The translations under genes were made by a program, and so were the position numbers. From Saprospiraceae bacterium (GTDB lineage: Bacteria; Bacteroidota; Bacteroidia; Chitinophagales; Saprospiraceae), in the NCBI GenBank assembly GCA_020436835.1, contig JAGQWZ010000083.1:1-45257 (forward strand): DNA of 45,257 bases. Direction: 5' to 3'. The notes under the pieces were generated by a model, which worked only from the letters and a program-made list of their open reading frames with translations, made no database searches and was not told the origin of the DNA. Below are positions 26,570 to 36,359 of this stretch, piece after piece (within the stretch, counting starts at the first letter, position 1; the number at the start of each line of letters is the position of its first letter).

Positions 26570-26608
26570 AAAAAAGGAAATTCCCTCGATCGACCGGAGG
26601 GAATTTCC
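26570..26608 (-). terminator. Rho-independent terminator after the DUF1800-DUF1501-discoidin cassette
   Basis: Perfect 12-base arms GGAAATTCCCTC (26576-26587) and GAGGGAATTTCC (26597-26608) enclose a 9-base loop. On the minus strand the stem is followed by six T (26570-26575). It lies 67 bases after the stop of the gene ending at 26676 and should end that operon. Confidence 0.85.
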
Positions 26609-26675
26609 AAGGCTTTAGAACACAACTCAAAAATATTTTAAAAACAGAACCTAACTTTTTATCAGTACGTGATGG

Positions 26676-27431
26676 TTATTCGACTTTGATGAGATGCTGT
26701 TGTACGAATTGTCCATTTTGATCAATGGAAACTATGTAATTGCCCGCAGGTAGATTCTTGCCATCAATCTCCATCGAATAGAATCCGGAAAACTTTCCGA
26801 TGACACCGGACGAAATAGTGCGTCCAAACAAATCGGTAATGCGGTAATTAATCTCTTTTTCACATTGTGACTGCACTATAAGCCGACTTTTGGTCACAAA
26901 TGGATTTGGATATGCCTCCACCGAGAAACAATCTTCGTGCGATGTAAGGTCCTGGATATCGGTAGTGGCAGCTTCCTCGGCATGGAACCGGATTTCACTC
27001 AAACCATAGCAGGGACCACCATAGTTGTCAACTGCGGTTATCAGTACATACCTGGCTTTGATTCCACTCAGATCCGGACCCTCGAAACCCTGATATATTG
27101 TAGAACCATCTGCCTGATCAAATATAAATGTACCTGCTTCCGTCCAATGCGCTCCATCAATGGAATAGTCAAGATTGACATTGCGCATTCCCCGATCCAG
27201 ATTTGCAGGATCATTGGAATTCCAGACATGGGTTTTATTCAATGAATAAGTTTGTCCAAAATCATACATGATCCAATGGGACATGCCCCGATCAGGGTTG
27301 GGATTAGGAAAAGCTTCGCAAGAAACCCAGCCATCAAACCAATTGGTGCTGTGACGATCGGGATAGCACTGGGCCCAACCCATACTTAAATTAAGAATCA
27401 GAAGAAATATAATCGTGAATATTGTTTTCAT
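26676..27431 (-). CDS. secreted discoidin-like (F5/8 type C) protein with T9SS sorting domain
   Basis: 251 residues. Sec signal peptide (FTIIFLLILNLSMGWA, cleavage near residue 20). Residues about 25-150 are a compact galactose-binding-like domain (MSHWIMYDFGQTYSLNKTHVW, GIKARYVLITAVDNYGG). The last 85 residues are a type A T9SS C-terminal domain, seen from VEAYPNPFVTKSRLIV, YRITDLFGRTISSG and the end GNYIVSIDQNGQFVQQHLIKVE. It is therefore expected to cross the outer membrane by the type IX system and be attached to the surface or released, probably binding carbohydrate. It is the last gene of a three-gene unit, 18 bases after the DUF1501 stop. Confidence 0.88.
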   Translation of the reverse strand: MKTIFTIIFLLILNLSMGWAQCYPDRHSTNWFDGWVSCEAFPNPNPDRGMSHWIMYDFGQTYSLNKTHVWNSNDPANLDRGMRNVNLDYSIDGAHWTEAGTFIFDQADGSTIYQGFEGPDLSGIKARYVLITAVDNYGGPCYGLSEIRFHAEEAATTDIQDLTSHEDCFSVEAYPNPFVTKSRLIVQSQCEKEINYRITDLFGRTISSGVIGKFSGFYSMEIDGKNLPAGNYIVSIDQNGQFVQQHLIKVE

Positions 27432-27449
27432 GCCTGGTCGAATACTGGA

Positions 27450-28871
27450 TTAAAGATTGAGAAAGCCAATGGGCAAAGAGCCTGAATTCACATCGTAGAA
27501 ATTCTCCAGGTTTGGAAAAATCAAAGGCAGATTTGCCCCGGAAACATCAAACCATCTGGCAATTTCCGCAAAATATTCATCAGTCGAAGTAGTAGGAAGA
27601 AAGACTCCACCACCAACGTCCAGGTTACTATCCAACACCAGAGAAGGATATTCTCCAAAGATCCTTCCACCCCTCAATTGATGGCCTCCCATCACCATCA
27701 CATTACCTCCCCATGCATGATCGGTGCCATTTCCATTGGAAGTCAACGTTCGGCCGAATTCAGAAATCGAAAAGGTAGTAACGCAATCCGTGAGTTGAAG
27801 TTCCTGCAAAGCCCGGTCAAATTCGCCGAGAGCTGTACTCAGGACGTTAAGCATACCAAATTGATTATTAAGTAATTCATCGTGATGATCCCAACCCCCA
27901 AAGTCGACAAAGAAAATCTGCCTCTTCATTCCTAATGTCTCTCGAGCCGCCATCGTGCGGGCTATCATATTGAAACTTTGTGATATGTAATTGTCGCTGA
28001 AAGAAGTCGACAATTCACCTACCTCTTCAAGTGCTCCGTCAAAAAGTATGTGTCCATCTCGTGAGCGTCGAATAATATCTACATATGTTTTCTTGAAAAT
28101 ATCCTGGTACTCAAAATCCAGCATATTATCTATGGCTTTGGTACGCATCACATTAAACACATCGTACATATCTTCCTTTACATATCCATCAATTCCGACA
28201 CTCCCTCCATAGGCATCGATTGCGTACTCGATGGTGTTATTACCCGTCTGGAATATGTTGGTTCCGGATAATGAAACATTCATGGAGATATTCTGATTGG
28301 AATTCATATCCCGGATGAGATCAGCCACCTTCCCTCCCCAACCGAGTGAGGAAGAGCGCTGATGAGGGATCGAAGTCTGCCATTGCATGATCTGGTCAGA
28401 GTGTGAAAAAAGGCCCAGGGGAACCGGTACCACTTCATCCCAAACTTCCTGTCGGGTTACCGGTTGGATCAGGGTTCCTACATTGGTGATGAAGGAGACC
28501 TTTTCTTCATTAAATAGACGTTGAACATCAGACATTGCCGGATGCAAACCAAAGGATCGGCCGTCATTATTAATCACATCAAGAGGAAGTAAAGCATCCC
28601 TGTCCAGAGCGAGATTCGACCGGCTTTCACTGTATTCCGCATATTCGGAGGTGCTGGTAGGCACCAACATATTAAAGGAGTCGTGCCCACCAGATAACAG
28701 AATGCAAACCAAAGCCTTATAGTCGTCTGCCCCTCCGAAACCACTGCTGGCCGTAGCAGCATTTAATGCTTTTAGACTTATCAGGGATGAAAACATAGTT
28801 GAAGATCCGATGGCAGCACAACTGGCCGTTCCAAGGAAAGATCTTCTGGATATTCTTCGTAGATTATTCAT
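27450..28871 (-). CDS. DUF1501 protein with Tat signal
   Basis: 473 residues. The N-terminus has a twin-Arg motif (RRISRRSFLG) and a hydrophobic segment, so it should be exported folded by Tat. The body matches DUF1501, a family with the alkaline-phosphatase/sulfatase-like fold: LVCILLSGGHDSFNMLVP near residue 55, SFGLHPAMSDVQRLFN, VDFGGWDHHDELLNN, and the conserved SISEFGRTLTSNGNGTDHAWGG near residue 370 with Asp and His that may bind metal. Its reaction is not established. It almost always sits beside a DUF1800 gene, as it does here with 18 bases between, so the two products likely act together outside the cytoplasm. Confidence 0.9.
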   Translation of the reverse strand: MNNLRRISRRSFLGTASCAAIGSSTMFSSLISLKALNAATASSGFGGADDYKALVCILLSGGHDSFNMLVPTSTSEYAEYSESRSNLALDRDALLPLDVINNDGRSFGLHPAMSDVQRLFNEEKVSFITNVGTLIQPVTRQEVWDEVVPVPLGLFSHSDQIMQWQTSIPHQRSSSLGWGGKVADLIRDMNSNQNISMNVSLSGTNIFQTGNNTIEYAIDAYGGSVGIDGYVKEDMYDVFNVMRTKAIDNMLDFEYQDIFKKTYVDIIRRSRDGHILFDGALEEVGELSTSFSDNYISQSFNMIARTMAARETLGMKRQIFFVDFGGWDHHDELLNNQFGMLNVLSTALGEFDRALQELQLTDCVTTFSISEFGRTLTSNGNGTDHAWGGNVMVMGGHQLRGGRIFGEYPSLVLDSNLDVGGGVFLPTTSTDEYFAEIARWFDVSGANLPLIFPNLENFYDVNSGSLPIGFLNL

Positions 28872-28889
28872 TTTATCTTGTTAGTTAAC

Positions 28890-30683
28890 CTAGTGTAAAA
28901 CAGCGTAATCCGGTGAAATCATAATAAGGTAAATGGCTAATCTCACCCGGTTCTCCCGGTAATCTCCATATATCTGAGCGTCGACGGCTTCCTTAATGAT
29001 TGCCCGGGTGCGTTGGGTTAATTGGCCATGGGTAAAAAGCAGGTCCAGTTTATTAATCAGGACTTCAGGATCCCGGGCAAAAGCGCGGAGATCATCAATG
29101 TTGAGTATCACTTCCGGGTTATTTTCTTCCCATCCATACATGACGGTGTTGTAAACCGCCCAGCGGTTAGCTTCATTGATAAAACCAATGCTGGTCCGGG
29201 AGTTATGAATCTGAAATTCCGGAGCTACGAGATCTTCATCGGCGATAGGGCCATTAGGCTGAAAATCAGGCAGGAAAAAATTAAAAACACTCTTTGCCGC
29301 CAGCACTGATTGTCCGGTGTTTTGCCAGAAATCGTAACAGGCATTCCAGAATCGATCATAATATTGCTCCGTATTTAGTGCCCGGGCAAAATGAGCATAC
29401 CGGACAAAGGGTTCTCTAAGCATACCGCTGGACATATCATCCAGATACGCACAATCTCGGGCTTCGGGATCTAGTAGGATTGCCTTTATCACTGCCCCTA
29501 AATCTCCTCTTGTTCCCATCCCGTTATCGTCAAAAACCGATGCCACCCGTCCGATAAACTGAGGTGAGGGATTTGACTTGACCAGGCGCTGTATTAGTCT
29601 TCGTGCAAGAAAGGGACCGACATTTGCATGATTGTACAATACATCAATAGCGGACTCAATATCCTGCATTCCGGTTTGACCTGCAGGCACAGTGATCCCT
29701 CCCACGAGCTTCTTTTCACCTGGTTCGTGGTATTCATCGTACATTTTCATTGGCAAGGTCATGTCTGCCGTATAAATACCGATTCCAAAATACGGCGCTT
29801 CATCATACATGTTTGGCACGACCTCCGCGATACTTAATCCGGTCCAGATTTTTGCCATCTCCTTGATCTCACTCTGACCATAGGTCGGTATGTCATTGCC
29901 CTCTGCATCGCTTTTTCGGGTTCCGTCCTGATTTAATTCGTATAGTCCAATTGAAAAAAGTTGCATGATTTCTCTGGCATAGTTTTCATCCGGCCGGGTA
30001 TTATTTTCCGGATCTGTTTTGGGATTATTAAGATGACTGAGGTAGAAGCCCATGCAGGGATGCAGAGAAACCTCTCTGAGCAGGTCCCGATAGTTTCCAA
30101 ATGCATTTCGACTCATGATGTCATAGAAACTTGCCACACCATCTCCATACCCTTCCAACTCCGACTGAATGGAGATCACAAAGATCTCCGACAGGGCGAA
30201 AGCAACCCTTTGACGTAAGAGATCCTCATTACGCATATTTGCATCCCACCAGGCATAGTTAAATACAATCCAATTCGGTCTGCCTGGGATTTCAGATGAA
30301 TCTCCCCCATTGGCAAGGTGCCACTCAATCACCTGATCAAAAGTCTCAGAGACTTTTTCTTGCATATTAGTGACCGGAGCCTGAATTTGTGCGTCAATCC
30401 AGGCATCGAAACCCATCCGAACTACCTGGTCGATTTCAGATTCATTGCCACCGAAAGATGCCTGAGCTAAGAAACGGGATGCCTGAAGGAACGAATCATC
30501 CAATCCATCTCCGGAAACTGATTTAACTGCCGAAGCTTTTTCATTCCATTGATCCAGCTCCAGTTCGCTACTGGCTGTCACGGAAACATCACCCTGGCCA
30601 GCTCCCAGGACCACCAAAGGAGACTGACCATATATTGTAAGAGTAAACAGGCTAAAAGCAAGAGGTAAGAAGGTTCCTTTCAT
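28890..30683 (-). CDS. DUF1800 exported protein
   Basis: About 597 residues from the ATG at 30683, chosen because a signal peptide (MKGTFLPLAFSLFTLTIYG) starts there; an in-frame start at 30785 would add 34 residues ahead of it. The DUF1800 domain covers most of the protein: AARF-like helix FLAQASFGGNESEIDQVV, MGFDAWIDAQIQAP, the conserved ENYAREIMQLFSIGLYELN near residue 255, and LARRLIQRLVKSNPSP. The C-terminus carries the STFNFF-like piece SVFNFFLPDFQPNGP and a short helical end. The family is helical and of unknown activity. It is the first gene of the cassette with DUF1501 and the T9SS-secreted discoidin protein; all junctions are 18 bases. Confidence 0.88.
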   Translation of the reverse strand: MKGTFLPLAFSLFTLTIYGQSPLVVLGAGQGDVSVTASSELELDQWNEKASAVKSVSGDGLDDSFLQASRFLAQASFGGNESEIDQVVRMGFDAWIDAQIQAPVTNMQEKVSETFDQVIEWHLANGGDSSEIPGRPNWIVFNYAWWDANMRNEDLLRQRVAFALSEIFVISIQSELEGYGDGVASFYDIMSRNAFGNYRDLLREVSLHPCMGFYLSHLNNPKTDPENNTRPDENYAREIMQLFSIGLYELNQDGTRKSDAEGNDIPTYGQSEIKEMAKIWTGLSIAEVVPNMYDEAPYFGIGIYTADMTLPMKMYDEYHEPGEKKLVGGITVPAGQTGMQDIESAIDVLYNHANVGPFLARRLIQRLVKSNPSPQFIGRVASVFDDNGMGTRGDLGAVIKAILLDPEARDCAYLDDMSSGMLREPFVRYAHFARALNTEQYYDRFWNACYDFWQNTGQSVLAAKSVFNFFLPDFQPNGPIADEDLVAPEFQIHNSRTSIGFINEANRWAVYNTVMYGWEENNPEVILNIDDLRAFARDPEVLINKLDLLFTHGQLTQRTRAIIKEAVDAQIYGDYRENRVRLAIYLIMISPDYAVLH

Positions 30684-30967
30684 TGGGCTACGACTTAAAA
30701 CAAAAAACAAACAAATGTTACGATGTCCGCATTTCCCAGCATATTCCTTAATTGCTTTTAGAAATCTGCCGTGATTGACTATCAATGTTTAAAGTGTGCC
30801 GTAATTCCAGGGGTTTCATGAGGTAGATACCGATGAATCTGATTCCGTTGCCTTAAAAACAAAAAAAGAATAATATTTTTCAGGCAAACCTTGATGAACC
30901 TGGAAATGAGCGTGAAGGCAACCTATCGGCTGGATCTTTCACAGGTTGTAATTATCTTCAATACAAA

Positions 30968-31747
30968 ATGAGGATTATGGATAGTGAAACCATCAGGATC
31001 CTGGTTATACTGGTTCTTTTTGCATTCATCCCCCTACTGTACCTTTTATTCTACTTTATCGCTCTCAAAAAATCACAAAAGAGATCTCCGTGGATAAGTG
31101 ATTCCCAAATTCTCAAACTAATGTTTGAAAAACCGGACCGGTTTCTCTCCGCAGCGGACCTGGCCCTGGATGCCCAAATCCCAAAAAAGCTGGCAAAGAG
31201 AAGGTTGGCTAACCTATCGCTGAGTGGAGTGATTCGCTCTTACTTTACCGATATGGGGAAAACAAGTTATACCCTGCGTCCGGCAGATTCCGATCTCACC
31301 TTTATTGCTGAGCCAGTCTCCGAACTAACCTTTGAAGTCTTGATGGATCTTTTCACCCGCAATAATTACCAACTGACGATAGCCAGGATAATCGCCGGCA
31401 CCGGATTGAGCCTCGCCCAGGTCAAAAAGGCAATTCGTGATTTCAAGAAAGACAAGGTAATCTACAGTATGCAGGATTTTCAGAGTAATAAAGTAATCCT
31501 GCTGAGAGAACCGTACCGCAGTAATCTCGCTTCCCTGAATACCCCGGCAATCGGAGAAGAAAAATTGAACCTGGAAACTCTAAGACAGGAAATGATGAAT
31601 AGAAGGCAGCTGTCCGGTAGTGAGTTGGTCAGGAGGCATGATATCACCGCTGATAGAGCGGAAGATCTACTGGAACAACTCGCTGATAAAATGTCTTTGA
31701 TAACAGAGATCGATGCAAAAGGTGAAAGGATCTACCGTTTAAATTGA
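30968..31747 (+). CDS. membrane-anchored protein with three predicted winged-helix repeats
   Basis: 259 residues; I do not recognise a named family. One membrane helix lies at about residues 10-32 (ILVILVLFAFIPLLYLLFYFI), followed by a basic stretch, which puts the rest in the cytoplasm. The remainder reads as three similar units of about 65 residues: one from SDSQILKLMFEKPDRFLSAAD to KTSYTL, one from ELTFEVLMDLFTRNNYQLT to KVILL, one from LNLETLRQEMMNRRQLSGSE to ERIYRL. Each has a helix, a loop, a helix-turn-helix and a closing beta hairpin, as in winged-helix domains. It may be a membrane-tethered DNA- or protein-binding regulator. It has no close partner gene: it is divergent from the DUF1800 cassette and converges on the interrupted oxidoreductase 19 bases away. 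Confidence 0.7.
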   Translation: MRIMDSETIRILVILVLFAFIPLLYLLFYFIALKKSQKRSPWISDSQILKLMFEKPDRFLSAADLALDAQIPKKLAKRRLANLSLSGVIRSYFTDMGKTSYTLRPADSDLTFIAEPVSELTFEVLMDLFTRNNYQLTIARIIAGTGLSLAQVKKAIRDFKKDKVIYSMQDFQSNKVILLREPYRSNLASLNTPAIGEEKLNLETLRQEMMNRRQLSGSELVRRHDITADRAEDLLEQLADKMSLITEIDAKGERIYRLN

Positions 31748-31766
31748 AGACGAAAGGTTCTCGCGA

Positions 31767-32858
31767 TCAGATGTCAGACCAATCAAGTGTCAATTCCCTA
31801 TTCTGCTCAGCAGCCTGGATAATCGCCCGTATGATTTTTACATCAATGACTCCTTCTACTCCGTTGGCAATACTATCTCGGTTTTCCCGGATTGCAGTGA
31901 CAAATTCATCCATCTGGGCAATCTGTTGAAAAGGTAAAGTGTTTTCAACCTGCAGGGCACCGAGATGGGTTTTACCTTGAGCACCGGTGGCATTAAATGC
32001 CGGGTTCAGTTCATACCAGAGGGACTTTTGCGATGCGAAAAATCGATCGACGTAGGTCGAGTATGAAGTTGATGAATTACAAATCGTTCCATCCGGAAAT
32101 TCCAGTTACCAGTACATACTCTCGTAGATACCCTTGAATAGGTCTTTCCTGATTGTCTGGCCATGCGCCCGTACCTTCACCGGTAGTGCGGCTTTGCTTC
32201 GGCGAGCAGCTTGAATGGCATAGAGACCCAAATCGATGATGGCTCCTCCACCGCCCTTTTCCTTATCTATTCGCCATAATCCCGGACGGGCCATATCAAA
32301 ACCGAGACTGGCTTCCATCAAACGGAGATTTTCCAATCCGTTTTCGCGGATCAGTTTCTGGACAGCCAGGTGATGCGGTTCAAAATACAGGCGGTATCCG
32401 ACCTGTAGTCGGCGATTTTCCTTTCGGGCTACTTCCACCATTTCTTTGGCATCCTGCGTGGTAATGGCCATCGGCTTTTCACAGATGACATGCTTACCGG
32501 CCTTCAATGCCCGAATTGTATACTCGTGGTGGAGAAAATTAGGTAAAACAATATAGATGATGTCAATGGCTTCATTGTCTTGAATATCCTCGAAATTATC
32601 GTACCTATAAACATGGTTATCTGGAAAGCCATATTCGGTACTCCAGGATTTTCCCTTGGAAGGATCGCCGGTCACTACCCCTCTCAGTTCACACAACTTT
32701 GTGTGCCTAAGTGCCGGACCCAATTGTTGAGTACTATAATTTCCCAGACCAACCAGGGCTATTCCCATTTTAGACCGGTCCTGGATATCTACAAGGCGAT
32801 TACCTAATATTGAGGCGGCGGCCAGTCCGGAGTTGAGGACAAAATCTCTTCTTTTCAT
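31767..32858 (-). pseudogene. Gfo/Idh/MocA family oxidoreductase interrupted by an in-frame TAA
   Basis: The full frame from the ATG at 32858 to a TGA at 31767-31769 is 364 codons, normal for the family, but codon 251 is TAA (plus-strand positions 32106-32108). The frame is the same on both sides: before the stop it reads GIYESMYW, after it LEFPDGTICNSSTSYSTYV, then MDEFVTAIRENRDSIANG and LDWSDI at the end. A Glu codon (GAA) changed to TAA by one base would explain it. The N-terminus has a weak Tat-like start (MKRRDFVLNSGLAAASILG), the NAD(P)-binding GLGNYSTQQLGPAL, and EKPMA with the conserved Lys-Pro. Family members oxidise or isomerise sugars. The two parts could be a recent pseudogene, a sequencing error, or a truncated product of 250 residues. 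Confidence 0.85.
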
Positions 32859-33011
32859 CTGAAACTTAATATAGCCGCTCCTTTACTTCGTGGAGAATTA
32901 TTTCGTTTTTAATCGGAAAATCAACGACCAAAAGAGATTATTTGAAGAAATATGATCTTCAATTTCCTGGAATTAATCATAATTCTTTCCCAAAATACCA
33001 TCAAATCCCAT

Positions 33012-36000
33012 TCAGGGATTAATAGATTTATTGCAGTCAAAAACTCTGATCGGTGCATTATTGCAACCAACAAGAATTAACGGCTTATTGTCATATTTCA
33101 AAATACTCAGATTCTTCACATCATATGGAACGGCAAATCCACTTTCTTTTTTCGAGAGCGCAGTAAATTGTCCTGTTCCATCTCCAAGCATCAATAATCC
33201 GAAACCTGCATCTGCACGGGTCGTTTCCACTTCGGCATCAAACATATTTCCGGCAAGCAGAATGTCCATATGACCATCCTGATTAAAATCTTTTACAGCA
33301 AAATCATTGACCGAAGAAATCTGAGCTTCAACCGGTAAATTACGCACCTTAAATTGACCACCTCCGAGATTTTCTACATAAACACTGGCAAAATTCAGGG
33401 CCTCGAGATGCAAAGCCTTTTCTAATTTATTCTCTCCATAAACTTCAAAAACATCTGAGGACGCAAATAAATCATAATTCTCAAATTTTTCCTTAATCAT
33501 CGGTACTTGCTGAGAGGAGCACTCCCGCCCTCTCAGGGGGTATTGAATCCCGAAATTATAATACGTCAAGACCACATCTTTACTGCCATTATTGTCAAAA
33601 TCATAATAATAAACCTCAAATGGCTCTTCTTCCGATGCCTTATATTTATAGTTTATTCCCAGATTACCCACCAGAAAATCTTCATCACCATCTTCGTCGA
33701 TATCAGCAGTTTCGAGGCTAAACCACCAACCTTTTTGGGCATCCAATTCAGGTATGGAAATGCGCTTGAAATCCTGACCGGAATTCTTCAATACAATGAT
33801 CGGTGTCCACTCTCCCACCAGTACCAGATCTTCTAATCCATCCTGATCGTAATCGGTCCACTGCAGATCATTGATCATTCCGATTTCCTGTAGATCAGGG
33901 GCCAATTCTTTTGTTTTATCCTTAAAAAAACCCTGCTCATTGACTAGTAACGTACTGCTCGCAGGTTCCGGATATGACCAGGGAATATGTCTTCCCGCCA
34001 CCAACAAGTCCAGGTCACCATCCCGGTCAAAATCAAAGGCTCTTACCTTGGATCCACTGGAGGTGAACTTCGGAATTCTGGATTCGTCATAAGTCAGCAC
34101 TCCCTTCCCGTCATTGACATAAAGGCGGTCCTGATAATGAGAATCATTAATTTTAAATTCATTTCCACCACTCACTACATATAAATCCAGATCACCGTCC
34201 TGGTCTGCATCGAAAAATAATGAACCCAGATCTTCGCAGTCTTTATGTTCTAAAAAGGATTTATTCTCCATTAGACTAAATCCTGTATTCCCATCCTGTA
34301 AAAACAATTGGCCGGGTTGCCCTTTGGCTCCCCCGACAAAGATATCTTCCAACCCATCTCCGTTCAAATCCCCGACCGATATCTGAGGCCCTTGAGTCGA
34401 CATCTTTTGGGGAATCAGAACCTGCTTTTCAAAGTCATCGAAATCATTTTCCTTATGTTCAAATTGTAGGGGAAAGCCACTGGTAATTTCCGTAAAAACG
34501 GGTGTCAGGTTGGTCAATGCTGCTCCGGATGGCATTCGGGCTTCCGAATATTTAACGGTAAGTACCTGATCGGCTTTTACATTTTCCAGGTATTGAGTAT
34601 GACCATCGGGCCAGGTTACTTTTATGGTATCGACCACCGAGTTCTTCCCAATTCCAAAATGGGCAATATGCTCACTCTGTGAGTACATCCCACGCACGCT
34701 GGTTATTTCTATGTACTGCGGACCATCACTGGTCACTATGCGCACTTTTGTACCTAAATTAACCACCGACTGATCATCGGCTATGGGTTGAATCCGTATC
34801 CAATGATTTTTATTTGCCGCATTATTCCGGTATACGAAAGCCTCATCATTTATATTATTCACTACCAGGTCCAGGTCGCCATCGTTGTCCAGATCGGCAT
34901 AAGCTGACCCACTGGAAAAGGATTCCTGATCCAGGCCCCACTCTTCCATTTTCTTGGAAAAAGTCAGGTCACCATTATTTGCATAGATGTAATTGGATAA
35001 TTTCTGGGACGGGACAATTTCCAGGGCTTTCTTGATATCCACCACATCCCAAACGGTAATATCTGCCGGAGGGTTGGGATGGCTTTGGATATAATCAAAA
35101 AGTTTCTTTTCCAGATATTTGGGAAACTCCTTGGATGCATCATTATTTCGAATATCGCGCATTAGTCCATTGGTGATATAGATATCCTTCCAGCCATCAT
35201 TATCGAAATCTGCAATCAGGGGCGACCAACTCCAGTCGGTTGTAGCGACTCCCGCCAACTGAGCGATGTCACTAAAGTGTCCGTCACCCTGATTCAGATG
35301 TAACATATTGAACATATACTGGTAGTGTCCTCCATCGTCCACCACTTTCCAAAAAGCTTTAGGATTCATACCACTCATATTGGCCTTCAGACGATAATTA
35401 TCTTCGGCTGCCATATCTACTACCATGATATCCAGATCTCCATCATTATCGATGTCTCCCGCGTCAACACCCATGCTACTGAAGGAAACATGATTAGCAC
35501 GATCATATAATTCATTCGTAAAGGTGCCATCTCCGTTATTGATAAATATCCAGTCCTCTATCCAAAAATCATTGGCAATAAAGAGATCGGTCCACCCGTC
35601 ACCATTGAGATCACTACAGGTCACACTGTTGGGAAAACCCGTTCTGGACAAGCCCGCTTTACGGGATACATCCACAAATTTACCCCCTTCATTTGCATAC
35701 AGATAGATACGGTATTCAGGTAAGGACAGATCCGATTCATGGTACTTTGAATAGTGTCCCGGATTGGGGGGTTGGTTACACAAGAACAGATCAAGGTCAC
35801 CGTCCTTATCATAATCCAGAAAAGCAGCGTGCCGGGTACGGGCATCATTATCTACTCCATATTCTTGTGCCTTTTCGACAAAAGTGGCATCTCCCTGATT
35901 TATATAAAGCTTGTTCCTGCGCAATTCAGGATCATCATCATAAAGTTCGCGCGTCACATATATATCAAGGAAACCATCGCCATTTACATCTCCGAAAATC

Positions 36001-36359
36001 ACCCCGGATGACCAACCGCCATTATCCTTAATTCCGGCCTTGCGGGTAATGTCATCAAACTTCATATCACCCCGGTTGAGATAAAGCTCATCTCCAACCT
36101 GATTTCCCGCAAAAAATATATCCTGTAATCCATCATTATTCAGATCCCCGATAGCGATCCCTGATCCACCATAAAAGTTCGAGTAGATCATGATGTTATG
36201 CTCCTTGAGATCTTTTAGTTTGTTGTTAAACTTGATCCCTGTCTCGGCAGAGGGAAGAAGAGAAAACAAAGGTTCTCCATTTAAAGCATTCGATTTGGGT
36301 TCAGGCCCGGAAAAAGCAGAACTAATACCGACTAAAATGACAAAAAGCAGGTATCTCAT
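33012..36359 (-). CDS. exported FG-GAP/VCBS propeller protein with ASPIC/UnbV domain
   Basis: About 1115 residues from the ATG at 36359, chosen because the signal peptide (MRYLLFVILVGISSAFS) begins there; another in-frame start lies eight codons upstream. At least thirteen calcium-binding-like DxDxDG units are visible, such as DLNNDGLQDIFFAGN, DVNGDGFLDIYV, DIDNDGDLDIMVVD and, later, DADQDGDLDLYVVSGG and DFNQDGHMDILLAGN. They make two propeller blocks separated by an ASPIC/UnbV domain at about 535-605 (GTKVRIVTSDG, GIGKNSVVDTIKVTWPDG). No T9SS tail is seen; it ends VFDCNKSINP. Such proteins are abundant in Bacteroidota and often sit near SusCD loci; function is probably carbohydrate or protein binding at the surface. 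It is divergent from the second FG-GAP gene at 36649. Confidence 0.9.
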   Translation of the reverse strand: MRYLLFVILVGISSAFSGPEPKSNALNGEPLFSLLPSAETGIKFNNKLKDLKEHNIMIYSNFYGGSGIAIGDLNNDGLQDIFFAGNQVGDELYLNRGDMKFDDITRKAGIKDNGGWSSGVIFGDVNGDGFLDIYVTRELYDDDPELRRNKLYINQGDATFVEKAQEYGVDNDARTRHAAFLDYDKDGDLDLFLCNQPPNPGHYSKYHESDLSLPEYRIYLYANEGGKFVDVSRKAGLSRTGFPNSVTCSDLNGDGWTDLFIANDFWIEDWIFINNGDGTFTNELYDRANHVSFSSMGVDAGDIDNDGDLDIMVVDMAAEDNYRLKANMSGMNPKAFWKVVDDGGHYQYMFNMLHLNQGDGHFSDIAQLAGVATTDWSWSPLIADFDNDGWKDIYITNGLMRDIRNNDASKEFPKYLEKKLFDYIQSHPNPPADITVWDVVDIKKALEIVPSQKLSNYIYANNGDLTFSKKMEEWGLDQESFSSGSAYADLDNDGDLDLVVNNINDEAFVYRNNAANKNHWIRIQPIADDQSVVNLGTKVRIVTSDGPQYIEITSVRGMYSQSEHIAHFGIGKNSVVDTIKVTWPDGHTQYLENVKADQVLTVKYSEARMPSGAALTNLTPVFTEITSGFPLQFEHKENDFDDFEKQVLIPQKMSTQGPQISVGDLNGDGLEDIFVGGAKGQPGQLFLQDGNTGFSLMENKSFLEHKDCEDLGSLFFDADQDGDLDLYVVSGGNEFKINDSHYQDRLYVNDGKGVLTYDESRIPKFTSSGSKVRAFDFDRDGDLDLLVAGRHIPWSYPEPASSTLLVNEQGFFKDKTKELAPDLQEIGMINDLQWTDYDQDGLEDLVLVGEWTPIIVLKNSGQDFKRISIPELDAQKGWWFSLETADIDEDGDEDFLVGNLGINYKYKASEEEPFEVYYYDFDNNGSKDVVLTYYNFGIQYPLRGRECSSQQVPMIKEKFENYDLFASSDVFEVYGENKLEKALHLEALNFASVYVENLGGGQFKVRNLPVEAQISSVNDFAVKDFNQDGHMDILLAGNMFDAEVETTRADAGFGLLMLGDGTGQFTALSKKESGFAVPYDVKNLSILKYDNKPLILVGCNNAPIRVFDCNKSINP

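Noticed and set aside
32106..32108. A frameshift as the cause of the short Gfo/Idh/MocA frame
   Set aside because: Translation after the stop continues in the same frame with family-like sequence, so it is a nonsense codon and not a frameshift.
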